The translations under genes were made by a program, and so were the position numbers. The notes under the pieces are model-generated. The model did not search any database, was not told the DNA's origin, and worked only from the letters and a program-made list of their open reading frames with translations. From Ianthella basta (Eukaryota > Porifera > Demospongiae > Verongiida > Ianthellidae), in the NCBI GenBank assembly GCA_964019415.1, contig OZ025889.1:2728501-2792500 (forward strand): a stretch of DNA of 64,000 nt, read 5' to 3'. The number at the start of each line of letters is the position of its first letter. Positions within the stretch are counted from its first letter, which is position 1. Shown here piece after piece: positions 23,801-35,247 of this stretch.

Positions 23801-26800
23801 TTGGTCTACTTCCTTGTAGTATCGACCTGCTCATAATTTCAAGGGACCCTATGACTTTGCAGAAACACGCTTGAAGCAAGCACTTGTTGGAGAGTATCAG
23901 CATGTGGTATGTTGGGATAATACGTGTGCCTATACACAGACTACTGGGTTAACACACAGTTCTGTAGTAGCTTACCACTTAGATACTATTGGAAGGTACC
24001 TGCATAGCTTTGTTTAATAATCATTGCTAGGTCTGCCTCTTGGTCAGTGTGCAAGCACAACTCATGCTGTCTCCCCTCCCTTGTACACTAGGATGCTATT
24101 TGGACAATGAAATTCTCCATCTGTGGGCGTCTGCTAGCCACCGGTGGCCAAGACAACACGGTGGTAAGCTGTGATCAGCACTCTGTCTTTTGGCATGCAG
24201 CACTAGTATAGGTCTTCCCAGTGTCTGTCTTCATAAATAGCTACAGTACTGCTTGTGTTGTTCTGTCCCATTTTGTAGCGTGTCTGGGTGCTCAGGCCTG
24301 CATACCAGTTCTTTCACGACTTGCAAGTGCGCTATGCACGTGTAGGAGCAAGTGCTGACAGCCTGTCATCAAAGTCAACAAGTTCCAGCCAAACCAGTCA
24401 GGACTCGGTTAGCTCATACTCCTTACATAGTGCATTCTCCTGACACACTAAACGGCTCACATTTGTGCTCATATGAGAGTATCAAGTTCATGGCTGTGTA
24501 TGACATGTGTATCCTGTTGTCTAAGTTGGTCCTGTCACATCTGCTCTTGTTTGTGTTCAGGAGGTGGAAGAGGATCCGACCAAACCTTTTAAAGAGAAGC
24601 CACTTTGCATATACACTGGACATCGTGCTGATGTCTTGGACTTGTCGTGGTCTAAGGTAGGTGTAGACATTGCCTTACATGTCTGTTCTTGTTGTACATG
24701 TATGTCTTATACTACGGTATACTGCGGGTTCAAACAATTGACTCCACTGGAGCAACTCAATGAATAACAAAGACAAATCACTGCAGCCAAAACTGAGTCA
24801 GACAAGACCAACACTATAGAACAACTGACCACTTACACAACTGACTGAAACTAGAGAAAACTGATTCTTTAACACAGTACACAAAAGCAACCACGGATGT
24901 GTAAACACACTCATTAAGTACAATAAGATAAGTATACATGCACACAATACACTACAGTATAGTATAGTATCACTCTCAGCTTGCTGGGTGGTGTGTGCAC
25001 ACTTGCTGAATATCTTTTATGCTATCTATTGTCTCTCTCTTGCAGAATTTCTTTTTGTTGTCTTCATCAATGGATAAAACAGTGAAGTTGTGGCATATTT
25101 CACGAAAAGAGTGTCTGTGTTGCTTCCAGCATTCAGAGTTTGTCACATCTATTGCCTTTCACCCAAGGGTGAGGGTTGTACATATGTATTTCTGTTATAC
25201 TGCCGTCATGAGCCTCACCTGCAACAGCTCCAGACATAGCTGTGTAATTGAAAGGCACTGTTGTACATGTAGTTTAGAGGCTCATTGGTATGTCATTGAT
25301 GCTGTTGTTCAGTACGCCGCTGAGTCACTAATCCTCACAGCTGAAATGCTATGTACCCATGTAGTGCTCCTACGTATGTGTGCTTATCTGTCCCATCAAA
25401 TGGCAAATCTGTTCAAAGGTGCACTCTGTTTGTCAAATTCCTCTTCCCAACAACTCTTTACACTGCCTTGTAGAGGTTCACTGTAGAAGGCCCAGCCGTT
25501 TGTATGAGAGCACACTGTACCCCACATGCACACCCTTCTGTGGGGTGTAGTGACATTGTCTTGCATTCTTTAACGTGTATTCATAACTTTCTGTCATCAC
25601 TACCATTAGTCAAGTAGGCATTTAATCTTGCTCACAGCCCAATTCTGATTCAAAAACCCAAAAGCTGAGTGAATTTGGATAATGTACTAATGATATTATG
25701 TTACTTGTAATACTATTGTTAAGTTATGTACTGTATGTATATTGGGTTATTTGCAATCTTAAAGGGTATCCCCCGGCACTACCTGCTAGTCTGGCTTGCT
25801 AGCCCCTACAATACTTCCTGCCCACTGCCATGTGTGTGGGTCTGTTCCACACACAGCAGTAGTCAAGAAGTGGGGGCTAGCAAGCTAGAATAGCCTCCTG
25901 CATGAACTACTCCTCTGCTACCATACTTGTTTGTGCTAATGTATGATGTGTCTGACCAATACACCCCGCTCTGGCCCTTCTTGGCGTACTGACAGGATGA
26001 CAGATACTTCTTGAGTGGCTCATTGGATGGGAAACTCCGTCTGTGGAACATCCCTGATAAGAGGGTTGCACTCTGGAATGAAATTGAGGGTGTCGGGTCA
26101 AAGTTGATCACAGCAGCTAATTTTTGCGGCAAAGGGAAGTACGTTGTCATAGGAACGTATGATGGTCGTTGCCTGTTCTATGACACAGAGCACCTCAAGT
26201 ACCATACCCAGATACAGGTGAGATCTCGTCATGGCAGGAACGCAAAGGGGCGAAAGATTAGTGGACTGGAGCCTCTACTGGGAGAGGACAAGGTGAGCAA
26301 GAATTGAATGAAGGAGTCCATGTCATATGTAGATTATTGTAGTGCAGTCAGTGCAGCTGTAGTGTATGCCAGTACACGTTAATCAGTTGGTGCAGTGTAG
26401 TGTCAATGCTTCTTCTAATTCTGCAGCTCTTGGTGACTTCAAATGACTCGCGCATCCGCCTCTACAACCTGAAGGACCACTCACTAGTGTGCAAGTTCAA
26501 GGGATGTGTCAACAACAGTAGCCAGATCAAGGCATCTTTCAACCATGATGCCAAGTACATCATTTGTGGCTCTGAGGATCACGCTATGTATTTGTGGAGA
26601 ACATACAATGCAGGCAGATTGCCTTCTGGTAGGAGGGACAGGAATGAATACTTTGAGAGTATATCAGGTACATCCACCCCTAGCTAAGACATGCATGTAG
26701 AGTTACGTGTACTCATAGCCTATCATAGATCACCTGGTAGCTATGCAGGCTGTAGACTGGACTTGACGTTTTGTGAGGTGTAGCTTTCACCACGGTATAG

Positions 26801-27320
26801 AAACATTTTTAATGTTACAAATGTTATGCATTGATGTTTTCTCCTTAATAAGGTGTTTTAGGGTTTAGCTCAAAGGAAATGTGTCCTCTGAAGGTGTTAG
26901 TTGCTAGCTGTTCCAGTAGGTGACATTTTCCCAGCTGGATAGCCACCTTACACTCGGCTCTTAGGTGATGTGACGCTGCAATAGTGGCCTCACACTAGGT
27001 GACTACCCTACTCTTAACATTATTTCAACATAGTTCTAGCGCTACTTTGTGTTCACATACCCACAGTTTTATGTTTAGCATGCAGTAGAATGGGTAGAGG
27101 AGCCGTCTCTGTAGAGAGGTGGTCATGTACGTACCAGATCTGTGGTATTGTTGTGGCCATTCTGCTTCCCACAGCCCACTCTGCAGTTGTCACAGTAGCC
27201 ATTTTTGCCCCTGTGCCTGGACTGTTTGCCAATGAGGGCTTGAGGGAGGTTGGTGAGGTGATTGTGTCAGCTGACTATCAGGGAGGCATCAAGGTGTTTG
27301 TTTGCGGACCAGACCTTTAG
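18310..27320 (+). CDS. WDR44: WD repeat-containing protein 44 (Rab11-binding, rabphilin-11)
   Basis: Twelve exons in phase: 18310-18921, 20445-20581, 20866-20925, 22624-22750, 23820-23906, 24092-24163, 24279-24407, 24561-24656, 25046-25168, 25996-26292, 26427-26667, 27175-27320; about 708 residues (human ~913). Near the N-terminus EYQDAQE after an acidic stretch matches the FFAT motif that binds ER protein VAP. Then come LDTGECKPL / ISMHIMKLT and a basic [11 protein letters not shown] segment as in WDR44. The WD40 propeller starts at [19 protein letters not shown], with [28 protein letters not shown] and [14 protein letters not shown] nearly identical to vertebrate WDR44. Role in the family: Rab11 effector tethering ER to endosomal tubules and limiting ciliogenesis. 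Start ATG sits in AAAATGGCTGC. Introns carry a retrotransposon fragment, a helicase fragment and a hairpin. Confidence 0.95.
20706..20838. repeat. GT/GA compound microsatellite in WDR44 intron 2
   Basis: GTGTGT runs interrupted by GAGAGA and AAAGGGGGA blocks; the segment beginning GAGAGAAAGGGGGAGTGTG is present twice (about 20760 and 20796). It lies just before the polypyrimidine tract of WDR44 exon 3. Confidence 0.95.
21850..22340 (-). pseudogene. Fragment of an RLE-type non-LTR retrotransposon in WDR44 intron 3
   Basis: In minus-strand frames I read AQLDVSAQ, then after a frameshift [16 protein letters not shown], then [18 protein letters not shown] and [17 protein letters not shown]. These line up in order with RLDVKAQ, AFFDVRVFNPYASSNC, ASFTPIVLSTTGGWGPSA and KVAFSLIDSAIMCLRGA of the intact ORF at the left edge. 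It is the 3' end of a related but clearly diverged element, antisense to the host gene. Confidence 0.8.
23094..23256 (+). pseudogene. RecQ-like DNA helicase fragment in WDR44 intron 4
   Basis: A single plus-strand frame gives [14 protein letters not shown] and, after a spacer, [15 protein letters not shown], the arrangement of a RecQ-like superfamily 2 helicase around its Walker B box (DECH). Neither the Walker A region nor later helicase motifs are found nearby, so this is an isolated exon-sized relic, possibly carried by a transposon. Confidence 0.6.
25786..25893. repeat. Short fold-back (hairpin) in WDR44 intron 9
   Basis: The left arm CTAGTCTGGCTTGCTAGCCCC faces GGGGGCTAGCAAGCTAGAATAG, with arms of about 45-50 bp and several mismatches around a 7-base loop. 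MITE-like; no target duplication identified. Confidence 0.7.
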
Positions 27321-27650
27321 CGCACCTACTGTATGGAACCTATTGAAAATGATTTGTATATATTATATTTCTTGTCTGTGCTCTCGTTAATATTGTGTGT
27401 GACCCCCATTGACACTACAGCTTAGGGAAATGTAAGTTATTATATTGGAATGTATGCACGAATGGTGTACAGGGCTTATTGCACTGATTTCATACTGGTA
27501 TTTTTCCTGCATTTACTGTACGAACAGTATCTTATTGTATGCTCTTAAATGTCTGTACAAACATCTTGGAATGTGCATCTTGCATGGCGGTATGTAGATG
27601 AACAGATCATTATGGTGCATGTAACCTGCTTGGGAATAATGTCAATAGCA

Positions 27651-27656
27651 AATAAA
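27651..27656 (+). terminator. Polyadenylation signal AATAAA, WDR44
   Basis: First AATAAA hexamer downstream of the WDR44 stop (331 bases after it), before the convergent SLC19 gene. Position and exact match are the only evidence. Confidence 0.5.
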
Positions 27657-27901
27657 GTGATCGTTTCTGCTCACCTAGTGCATAGTAATATCATACATAG
27701 CAACTTATATAATTATGGCAAGTAACAATATACGTAATTATACAATAATATACAATTAGTACCAGCACAAGTTATATACAAAATTATATATTTTATACAA
27801 ATGTACAAAACATAAATAATAATAGAGTTGTGATAAATTTAATTGTTTCCTATCAATCATTCTTCACTTAAAATATGGTGCTATGCAGTTACTACTAGTT
27901 G

Positions 27902-30325
27902 TCAAGATGCCTCTTGCGATAGAAGTGCCTTGTCCTCACTGACATTGTCATGTGTTGAGTCAATGCCCCCGTCTTCTGTGTTAGCCTCATTTACAGTATC
28001 ACTGGAAGCACTACGTTGGCTTCCCCAACACAGTTTGAAACTCCTCACCCACCCGGTCTTGCTGAGGCGATACACACCACTGAACAGGAAGATAACTGCC
28101 AGAATGTAATAATATCCGCTGTACACCTTGAACTGCATAGAGGGCACAAAATACTCAGATATTACAAAGGGTTAAGGTGATTTGGACTTGCTGTGACTAC
28201 AGAGGTGAATGAGCCATGGCTAGCTCAGTAACATAAATTAACATACACACATAAAGGTGTAAAAAAATTAATCCAAACTGATCCATGACATTCGATCTAT
28301 TCTTATAATTATGAAGAAATTACATACACTACACATGTGCATGACAAGTGTACGTAACTGCACCTCAGTGCATGCTGCTGTAGGTTGGAGCACTTTACAT
28401 ACTGTACTTTGCATGCACTACATGCAAGCTCGTGCACATGTGTGGCATGCAGCCAACCTGGGTCCTTGCACCTGCTGCAAGACCACGCTTGTCAGTGAGG
28501 ATAACTGTGAGGATGGTCTGCAGAAGGAGGGCCACTGCTGTGTTCACACCAAATATCAGTCCGTAGTTGTGATGTTTCATGTGAGTGGAGAGCTCAACTC
28601 TGCAGTTGTGTAAAGAGAATGCATATGCACATGACTATACCACATGCACTCATGTTGAATGGGCTGCACTACACTTTGGTGAGTATAAATCACGAAACAA
28701 TATTGAGTAATCTAATGAAAGTCATGACTCAATAGAAGCAGACGAGGAAGGAGAAATTTGCCACCAGACGGCATTGAATTCAGGACCTATGCTCTAACAC
28801 ACAGTTAGAGCCAACTGACCTAGTGGTGACAATTCACCCTTCCCTGCCACATATAGGCTAGTTTGGAATGATGGCATGGTTCAACAAACCTGGCAGGTGA
28901 GCTACTCACTGCTGTTACTTAGAACTCGTGTACCACAGGCCAGAGTGGAACAACGGAAAGGTTCCACTAACGTGAAGGGCAGGCTGCTCACCATTCCAAA
29001 CTAGCCTATATAAGGTGAAGAAGGGAGAATGGTCACCACCAGCTTGGCTGGCTCATGTGGCCAAAAGTCCATGTCACAGCGTAGGTCCCGGGTTCAACAC
29101 CGGCCCACCGACTCTCCAATCGTACATGGGAACAAGTAGTAATAATGAGGCATTACAGGACACAGACCGGGGCTGGAGTACAAACAAATAGTTAAACAAA
29201 AGGAAGTAAGGAATTAGAAACTCACGTGGCAATCGTGATAACAAATGCATATGAACCCCTGTAGAGAATCTGACACAAGTAAGCCAACCAGAGTTCAGAT
29301 GTGGCTGATGCTACAAACAGACAAGCACAATCCACCACACTTAAAACACCAAGGAGTAGCTCTCCCCAAATGGACCAGTTAATCTTGAGCAAGGAAACAA
29401 TGAACGCACCACCACTTGCAACCAAAGTATCAGTAGCAACAACTAGCCCATTGTATAGTCTGTGGTTTGGCTGGCACCCTCCAGATGATTCTGAAGCAAT
29501 GTCCGACCACAAGGACTGCACATAGTTTGCAACTTGCAGCATTCCACAAGTGGCAATTGCCCACCACAAAGACCACTTCAGCAAGTGGAGATTGAGGTAA
29601 AACTGTTTGAGATCAACAGCAGCTCGTTTCAGTTGCTTCACCACACTATCCCGCAAGTTCTTTGGACATCCTTTAGGCCCAGAGCAAGGGCACAATGACA
29701 GTGGGGGGTTAGGTAGCAGGAGGGCAAACACACACGCCACCGACACACTAGCCAAGGAGAAGTAGTGCAGACCCAGCAAGTTCAAGACCCCTGTTGAGTA
29801 CAGAGCCTGTCCCAGGTAGCCGGAGAGAGCACGACCCAACAGCACAGATGTACGAGTGAAACTAGAAGCATACTTGTAGTACTTCTTGTCAATCATTACA
29901 TAGATATAGGAATAGTAGGCCACTTCAGTAGCAGTTGCAACACCGTACATCAGCTCCATAAACCGCATGGATAGCAGGCCGAAGGCTGCAACAAGGAGGA
30001 TTCTAGTTGTCAGGTAGGCAAGACTTTCTAAGATGATGACAGGTTTATACACCAGGAAGTCGGTTAGGAGGAGTGTAAACAGCTCTGCCACTAGGTAGGA
30101 GTACGTCCAGAAGGGATAGATATCGTTTTCAGCTTCAGCATTGGAGAAGCCTTTGCCGGGGTCATCCGGATCACTTCTGTTGTGAGTGAGAAAAGGGTTG
30201 AGAAACGGCTCTGAGGGCTTAAATTCCTTGAAGAACCCGTACAGACACAGCAACACCGTTGGAAACAGCCACTTGGGTACTTTCTGTAAGCATCGTCTTG
30301 CTCGGAGGGCGATTCTATTCGCCAT
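27902..30325 (-). CDS. SLC19 family vitamin (thiamine/folate) transporter
   Basis: Three exons: 30325-29226, 28599-28458, 28132-27902, all in phase, about 490 residues (human SLC19A2/A3 ~497). Hydrophobic with the twelve-helix pattern of the family. Diagnostic stretches: LCLYGFFKEFKPSEPF, IYPFWTYSYLVAEL, YKPVIILESL, ATEVAYYSYIYVMID, KWSLWWAIATCGMLQVANY, YNGLVVATDTL and, across the first junction, FVITIAT-VELSTHMKHHNYG followed by LIFGVNTAVALLLQTI. The PSEPF and EVAYYxYIY segments are hallmarks of SLC19 carriers, which take up thiamine or reduced folate at the plasma membrane; which substrate applies here cannot be read from sequence. An NRS sequon lies in the first external loop. The long first exon and low intron number differ from neighbours. 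It shares a 61-bp divergent start region with eIF4E2. Confidence 0.92.
28740..29120. mobile_element. Two tRNA-derived SINE-like units in inverted orientation flanking a fold-back
   Basis: In SLC19 intron 1. The left unit, read on the minus strand, has an A-box-like TAGGTCAGTTGG, an anticodon-arm-like CTCTAAC..GTTAGAG and a B-box-like AATTCAATGCC. The right unit, on the plus strand, has AGCTTGGCTGG and GGGTTCAACACC. Between them lies a perfect 19-bp inverted repeat, TATAGGCTAGTTTGGAATG (28853-28870 region) with its complement at 28992-29010. The tRNA-like units continue the inverted repeat outward at lower identity. Internal pol III promoters would be expected to drive such units; function not tested. 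Confidence 0.55.
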
Positions 30326-30386
30326 GCATGGCAGAAGCTGCCACTGGTCTGCGGATCGCGAGTCATGTGACAGTCACGAGAGCAAT
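30326..30386. promoter_or_regulatory. Divergent promoter / shared 5' region, SLC19 (-) and eIF4E2 (+)
   Basis: Only 61 bases separate the two ATGs. The segment contains GTCATGTGAC, a palindromic E-box of the USF/MiT type (CATGTG core), and the eIF4E2 start lies in CAATATGGCGGC, a match to the YY1 consensus AAnATGGCGGC that typically overlaps translation starts. The 5' UTRs must therefore be very short or overlap. Transcription start sites are not known. Confidence 0.7.
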
Positions 30387-32360
30387 ATGGCGGCCGAAAA
30401 GGTGCGACTTCACAGAGAAGATATCTGGGTGTACCGCTTCTTGCTTGCATGGTCCAGAGTGTAGAAATTGTCAGAGAGCCGAGTTCTATCTGCCACCATA
30501 CTGTAAAGTTTTCTGAAGAAGGCACTCCATAAAGCCTCTGAGTTGTGGATTAATTTACTACTCATTCAGTGTTGTGCATTTTGAAGTAATAATATAGAAT
30601 TTCAGATTAGAATGGATTTCAGGCCGAAGACTGTCTCACTCGGTTTTCAATCTGTTCATCACAAGCGTATCAGTCGTGTCATTGCCCCAATCACTCTAAC
30701 ACTGTCCCAACTACCTGAATTACCACATGATGCCATTTTGGTCCAACACGTTTAATAATTCCCAGATTACTTGGAATCTACCCACAATCTTCTTTCCTGT
30801 ATATAACTGATCTATGGCCACATCTCTCTATACAATAAAAGCCTGTACACTACTCAGTAAAATTGTGAACAGTTGAATAGAGTGATGTGGTACTGTACAT
30901 GTGTTTTGTAGCAAATGTGTGTGCACATCTCTTGTTATATACCGGTGGCTGTTTGAAGCTAAATGCATGTGCATGCCATTTGTGACCTGATGGTAAACTG
31001 TATCTATGGTATGCTGTGCTGTACTGGTTATCTGCAGGAGTCGTACAAGCAGGCACCCCCTGCAGGACCAGATGAACATCAACTCCAGTACTGCTACTCC
31101 TTTCGCTTCTCCCAACGCCCCCAGGGCGGGGCACGACAGGCAGCAGAGAAGTATGAACAGAATGTGAAGCTAGTGGGGTGCTTCTCCACCGTGGAGCAGT
31201 TCTGGTCTTATTACTGTTACATGAAGAGGCCGGGGGATCTCCCCAGCCCCTGTGACATCCACTTGTTTAAAGTTGGCATTGCACCAATCTGGGAGGTTAG
31301 CAAAGTGTCTGCTCGTGCAGTTACTGTACCACCATAGTTTGCTTATCTTGTAACCTTGGAGTGTCCATGCTCTGCCGTCACACTTGGTTGTCTAGCAGCA
31401 CTATTAAATATGCTTCTTTCTGTAGCTTTACATACTTGCATGAGTGAATGTTGCATTAGTTAGTGTACGCCCCCACACATTACACATGTACATATGCAAT
31501 GCTATTTATGCAGGATGATGCCAACAAGAATGGTGGAAAGTGGATGGTTCGTTTGAAGAAGGGGATAGTTTCACGGTGCTGGGAAAACCTTGTAAGTAAC
31601 TATGGAGCTTGAATCTGGTTGTGGTGTGAGGTGGTAGGCACTCTCTTTTGTGACTGCCCACACCTGTTGGCATGTGTAGATACTGGCTATCCTTGGTGAG
31701 CAGTTCATGGTGGGGGATGAGATCTGTGGTGCTGTTGTATCCATGAGGCAGCAGGAGGACATCATTTCTGTGTGGAATAGAACTGCAGGAGACCAGTTCA
31801 TCACTGCAAGGATAAGGTAGGTCTTAGTGTGTATGTATACGTCCATAGCAATGCCAATCTCTTCAGAGTAGAAGCCCAGGTTGGGTCAGGCTGAATTCAA
31901 ACTGTTTGTAGGAGGCAACGGCTATTGCATGACACTGCTATACTTGTACTCTGCTGTAGTTACATACATCTCTCTGTTGGTATGCAGGGACACTCTGCAG
32001 CGTGTTCTCTCCCTACCCGTAAACACCATTATGGAGTACAAGTCTCACAATGACAGCATCAAGTGAGTTACTCTACACCAACTGTGGAGGCACATCTCCA
32101 AACCAAAGCAAAAGTTTACACATTTGTAAATGGCTGGCTGCAAAGGAACCTGGGTTGCTTCAGTAGTCTTGCACAGAGTAAACATAAATACATAACATGC
32201 AATCTGTCAAAATGCTAATGGCAAGCTAGTGCCACTTGGCTAGTGGTACAGCTAACTAAGCTAGAGAACAGCTGTTACTTGCTAACACTCCACATCTGGC
32301 TTGCTCTTTTGTTACAGAGACAAGACAAGTTTCAAGAATACAGATGTCTTTGTCAGGTGA
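30387..32360 (+). CDS. EIF4E2: Eukaryotic initiation factor 4E type 2 (4EHP, cap-binding repressor)
   Basis: Six exons in phase: 30387-30428, 31038-31295, 31514-31591, 31680-31816, 31988-32062, 32318-32360; 210 residues (human 245). YEQNVKLVG, STVEQFWSYY, RPGDLPSPCDIHLFK, IWEDDANKNGGKWMVR, SRCWENLILAILGEQFMVG and TIMEYKSHNDSIK are near-identical to vertebrate 4EHP and distinguish it from canonical eIF4E. The second cap-stacking Trp (IWEDDANKNGGKW) is kept; the Tyr of the vertebrate FWYSRR segment is replaced by Phe (FRFSQR). 4EHP binds m7G caps without recruiting eIF4G and represses translation with GIGYF partners. The C-terminal tail after SIK is short and unlike vertebrates (DKTSFKNTDVFVR). 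Starts head-to-head with SLC19, ends 147 bases from the convergent UIF-like stop. Confidence 0.95.
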
Positions 32361-32507
32361 CAATCACCAAAACTGACTCTTGAACAAAAATATGCATGTC
32401 AGCTTTATAATGTTTACATAAAAATGCACAGCCCAAATGGACTTTCAAACAGTTTAACAACAGCTGTTTCACTGTGAAGGTAGTTAGCACTGTACAAGAA
32501 CATGTAC

Positions 32508-34554
32508 TTAGCGTCTTCCTCGGCCCCTCCCCCTTCCTCCTTGGCCCATCACACTTTCACCCCGCCCCCTACCACGGCCAACAATACGTAGCTTCCTGTT
32601 GAAGCTTCCTCCAGTGTCACTTTGTGGTTGGGGAATGGGTGACCTGTTACCCATGGCTAGCTCCTCAATCGCTGTAAAACGTGAGTTTAGGGTCTGTGAT
32701 GTCTGCAGAGATGGAAGAGTGATATGCAGTGTTGCACTATGCATAGAAAGAACACACACACACACATACAGCTCACACACTAGATGACACCGCCATCACC
32801 AGCTATGTAACACGTGACCATTAACCATCAGGACTTTACTGTTGGAGAAGACATCCACTGTATTATGTACATACACCGCTTGTCACATGCTGTACTAGTT
32901 CATTGACTGTTTGCATGCATCTAAACCCATCACTTGAGTGATGGATACTGCCATCATGACATGACCATGGAGGCACAGCAGCTGCTGAGGATGATAGGAC
33001 TTATCAGTGATATAAAGTGCTCTGAAACTTAATGGGGGGGTACATAGGTAGTCAATGAGTAAGTGGCTGTTGAGTATACAGGGTCATTTGGCACAATGAC
33101 TGGGGCAGGTCTAGGTAAGCCATTCAGCAATGAAAGGTAAGTTGGCAGTTACGTCTTATACCTAATCAGGCTGACATGCAATTTACATACGCGTTTCGTA
33201 AGAATAGAAAGAACAGCATCAAATGAATTGTAATGTATCTCTAGTATAAAAATACTTGACTGGCATGAAATGAAGATCAAATGTCTGAGTCATCCTTACC
33301 ACACTGTGAGCACTGCAAGCACAACAGGCATGCATGACTGTCAAAGCAACTGCAATAATATGGTGTTTGAATAAAGTAGCTAATATGGGCCACATACACC
33401 TGTGCAGCACATACTGGCCACCATGACCAGAAAGAACTGCATGCAACCATACTCTCTGAAGTATGAAGTGGCAATGGGAGTCACAACTTGACAGAAAGGT
33501 ATACAAGAAAGGAAAAATCTGCCACCAGCTGGCATCGAACCCAGTACAACCTGCGCTCTAACGTGGAAACACTCTCCAGCATATAGTGACTAATGCTAAC
33601 CTCAGTGACATAAACAACAGGTGTGTACACAGTGCACACTGCAGTACACTTCATACGTAGTGTAATGTATCCATTCACACATATTGTATAAAACATCATA
33701 CAACTCACAGTGTGGACAGGGATAGCCCCAATGTCAATGCCCACTGGCTCTGTGTCCACCTGTCTGCTGTAACCTGAATCCCCCACAGATATCAGGAGGT
33801 TCATCGGTGAAGAGAACTCACTGCTTGGGCTACTATCCACAGGACCAGAAGCTCTTGTCTGGGGAGTACGACCAGCTTGCCTAGTAGTAGCAGTATTGAC
33901 AATCATAATAGATGTGTATGTTAATGCATTCACTTGTCACATATCTGGATCATATCAAATACATGTCACTAGTATGGGAGGACTCCCTCACTTGTTTGCC
34001 TGTATTGTGGCCAGTGCGTTTTTGGCTGACAGCGCTGCCTGGTTAACCCTTGTCTTTGCCACTCTCCCTCCCCTCCCTATCCGTGCACTGAGTGCTCCAC
34101 GCCTCCTCTTGCTAGCAACAGGCACCCTCTGACTGTTGGCTTGCTGGATCCGTTGCAGCCTAGCAGCTATTCCCCCTCCTCTGCCTCGTCCACCACGTCC
34201 CCTTGCACTGACTGCAGACTGTCTTGGAGTAGGTGTGCTGCTAAGCCTCTTGCCCACTGCTGCACCAGTAGCCTGATTCCTCCCACGCTGACCTTGCCTT
34301 GTTTGCCTTCCCTGAAGATGACAGTGCCAATGTGAAGAATGCACTGAACTCATTCATGACTTAATTCTCAATTTTAATACCTTAGGTATAGAAAGCTTTG
34401 ATCTCTTCTGTTGCTGTTTCTGCCTGATCACCTGCTTTTGCACTAATTGTTGCTTTGTCTTTCGCACCCCACCAGCTCCAGTGACAGCACCCTTTCCCCG
34501 CGGTGCCTGTTTCTTTTGTTTAAGCTTGATAATATCATCTTCAAACAAAAACAT
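32508..34554 (-). CDS. UAP56-binding mRNA export adaptor (UIF/FYTTD1-like)
   Basis: Four exons in phase: 34554-34381, 34311-33992, 33880-33709, 32702-32508; about 286 residues. The N-terminus FEDDIIKLKQKK is the UAP56-binding motif shared by ALYREF, UIF/FYTTD1 and relatives (consensus DDIIKLN). The protein is strongly basic, with Gln/Lys-rich and RG/RGG stretches (SARGRGGRGRGGG; C-terminal VGRGRGRG and GRGRGRGRR). The segment TLNSRFTAIEEL matches the TLNERF-type element near the C-terminus of UIF. Such proteins load on nascent mRNA through the helicase UAP56/DDX39 and hand it to NXF1 for nuclear export. CHTOP is the main alternative because of the RGG content and RFT-like element. Start is the first Met after an in-frame stop. 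Confidence 0.75.
33505..33600 (-). mobile_element. tRNA-derived SINE-like fragment in an intron of the UIF-like gene
   Basis: On the minus strand it carries GTTAGAGCGCAGG, a canonical B-box GGGTTCGATGCC and CAGCTGGTGGCAGATTTTTCC. The same order GTTAGAGCATAGG, B-box, CTGGTGGCAAATTTCTCC is found in the left unit at 28.75-28.85 kb, so the two belong to one family. Confidence 0.6.
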
Positions 34555-35247
34555 CGAACAGGCAACAAATCACAGTGACATACACCAGCGCAACACAGCA
34601 AGGCATTATAGCTTGACTAATGACTTCAAATCGAGCTCAGTACTCTGAAATTCAGCAAGTGTCCGCATGTGAACACAGCCAGCGCCTTCAGCATGCTAGG
34701 TGTAGATAACACTATCAAACTCTTCAAATGCAAGATGAGAGCAGGCAGGGATGTATACAGCTCTGAACAGAGCAATGTCAATCACTTGGTTAAAAATCAG
34801 TTAATCGTATACTATATCTCCCTTACTGTGTACCGTGACTAACACCACTCAGTCTACAGGCAAAAATGTCAATCTAAGTCTGAATGTCAATGGTTAGGCT
34901 ATAGCTTATAACTTTCAGCCAAATTTGAAGAAGCTTAACACGGCATCCAAGGATGACTGGTATACACTTATACTTGCTTACCCAAGGACTGGTCAATGTT
35001 CGTGGACATGTTCGATTGCTCGTGCCGTAAATTGTCACTCTCCTTTCTGCAGGCCCGCCTTTTCTTGAAAGCAGAATGCCCTGTGATAATTGTAGGGACC
35101 ACCCCTTTACGATCACGTGCCACCAAGGTGCAAGCGCCTGGCGAGCGCGGGAGTTTCAAATCGTTTGAATGAAATTAGACACGAGTCTTCGCACTTTCCT
35201 GTGCAGCAGGTAGTCTTGCCCTCGACGAACAGTGTAGTCAATATTAC
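34555..35247. other. Divergent intergenic region, UIF-like (-) / CDC20 (+)
   Basis: 693 bases between start codons of opposite genes; a shared promoter region is likely. No TATA box or tandem motif stands out. CpG density rises towards CDC20 (GGCGAGCGCGGGAG at about 35140). Confidence 0.4.

Noticed and set aside
28745..28850. Functional tRNA gene
   Set aside because: The A- and B-box-like segments are present but the acceptor stem does not pair and the B box is degenerate; tRNA-derived SINE fits better.
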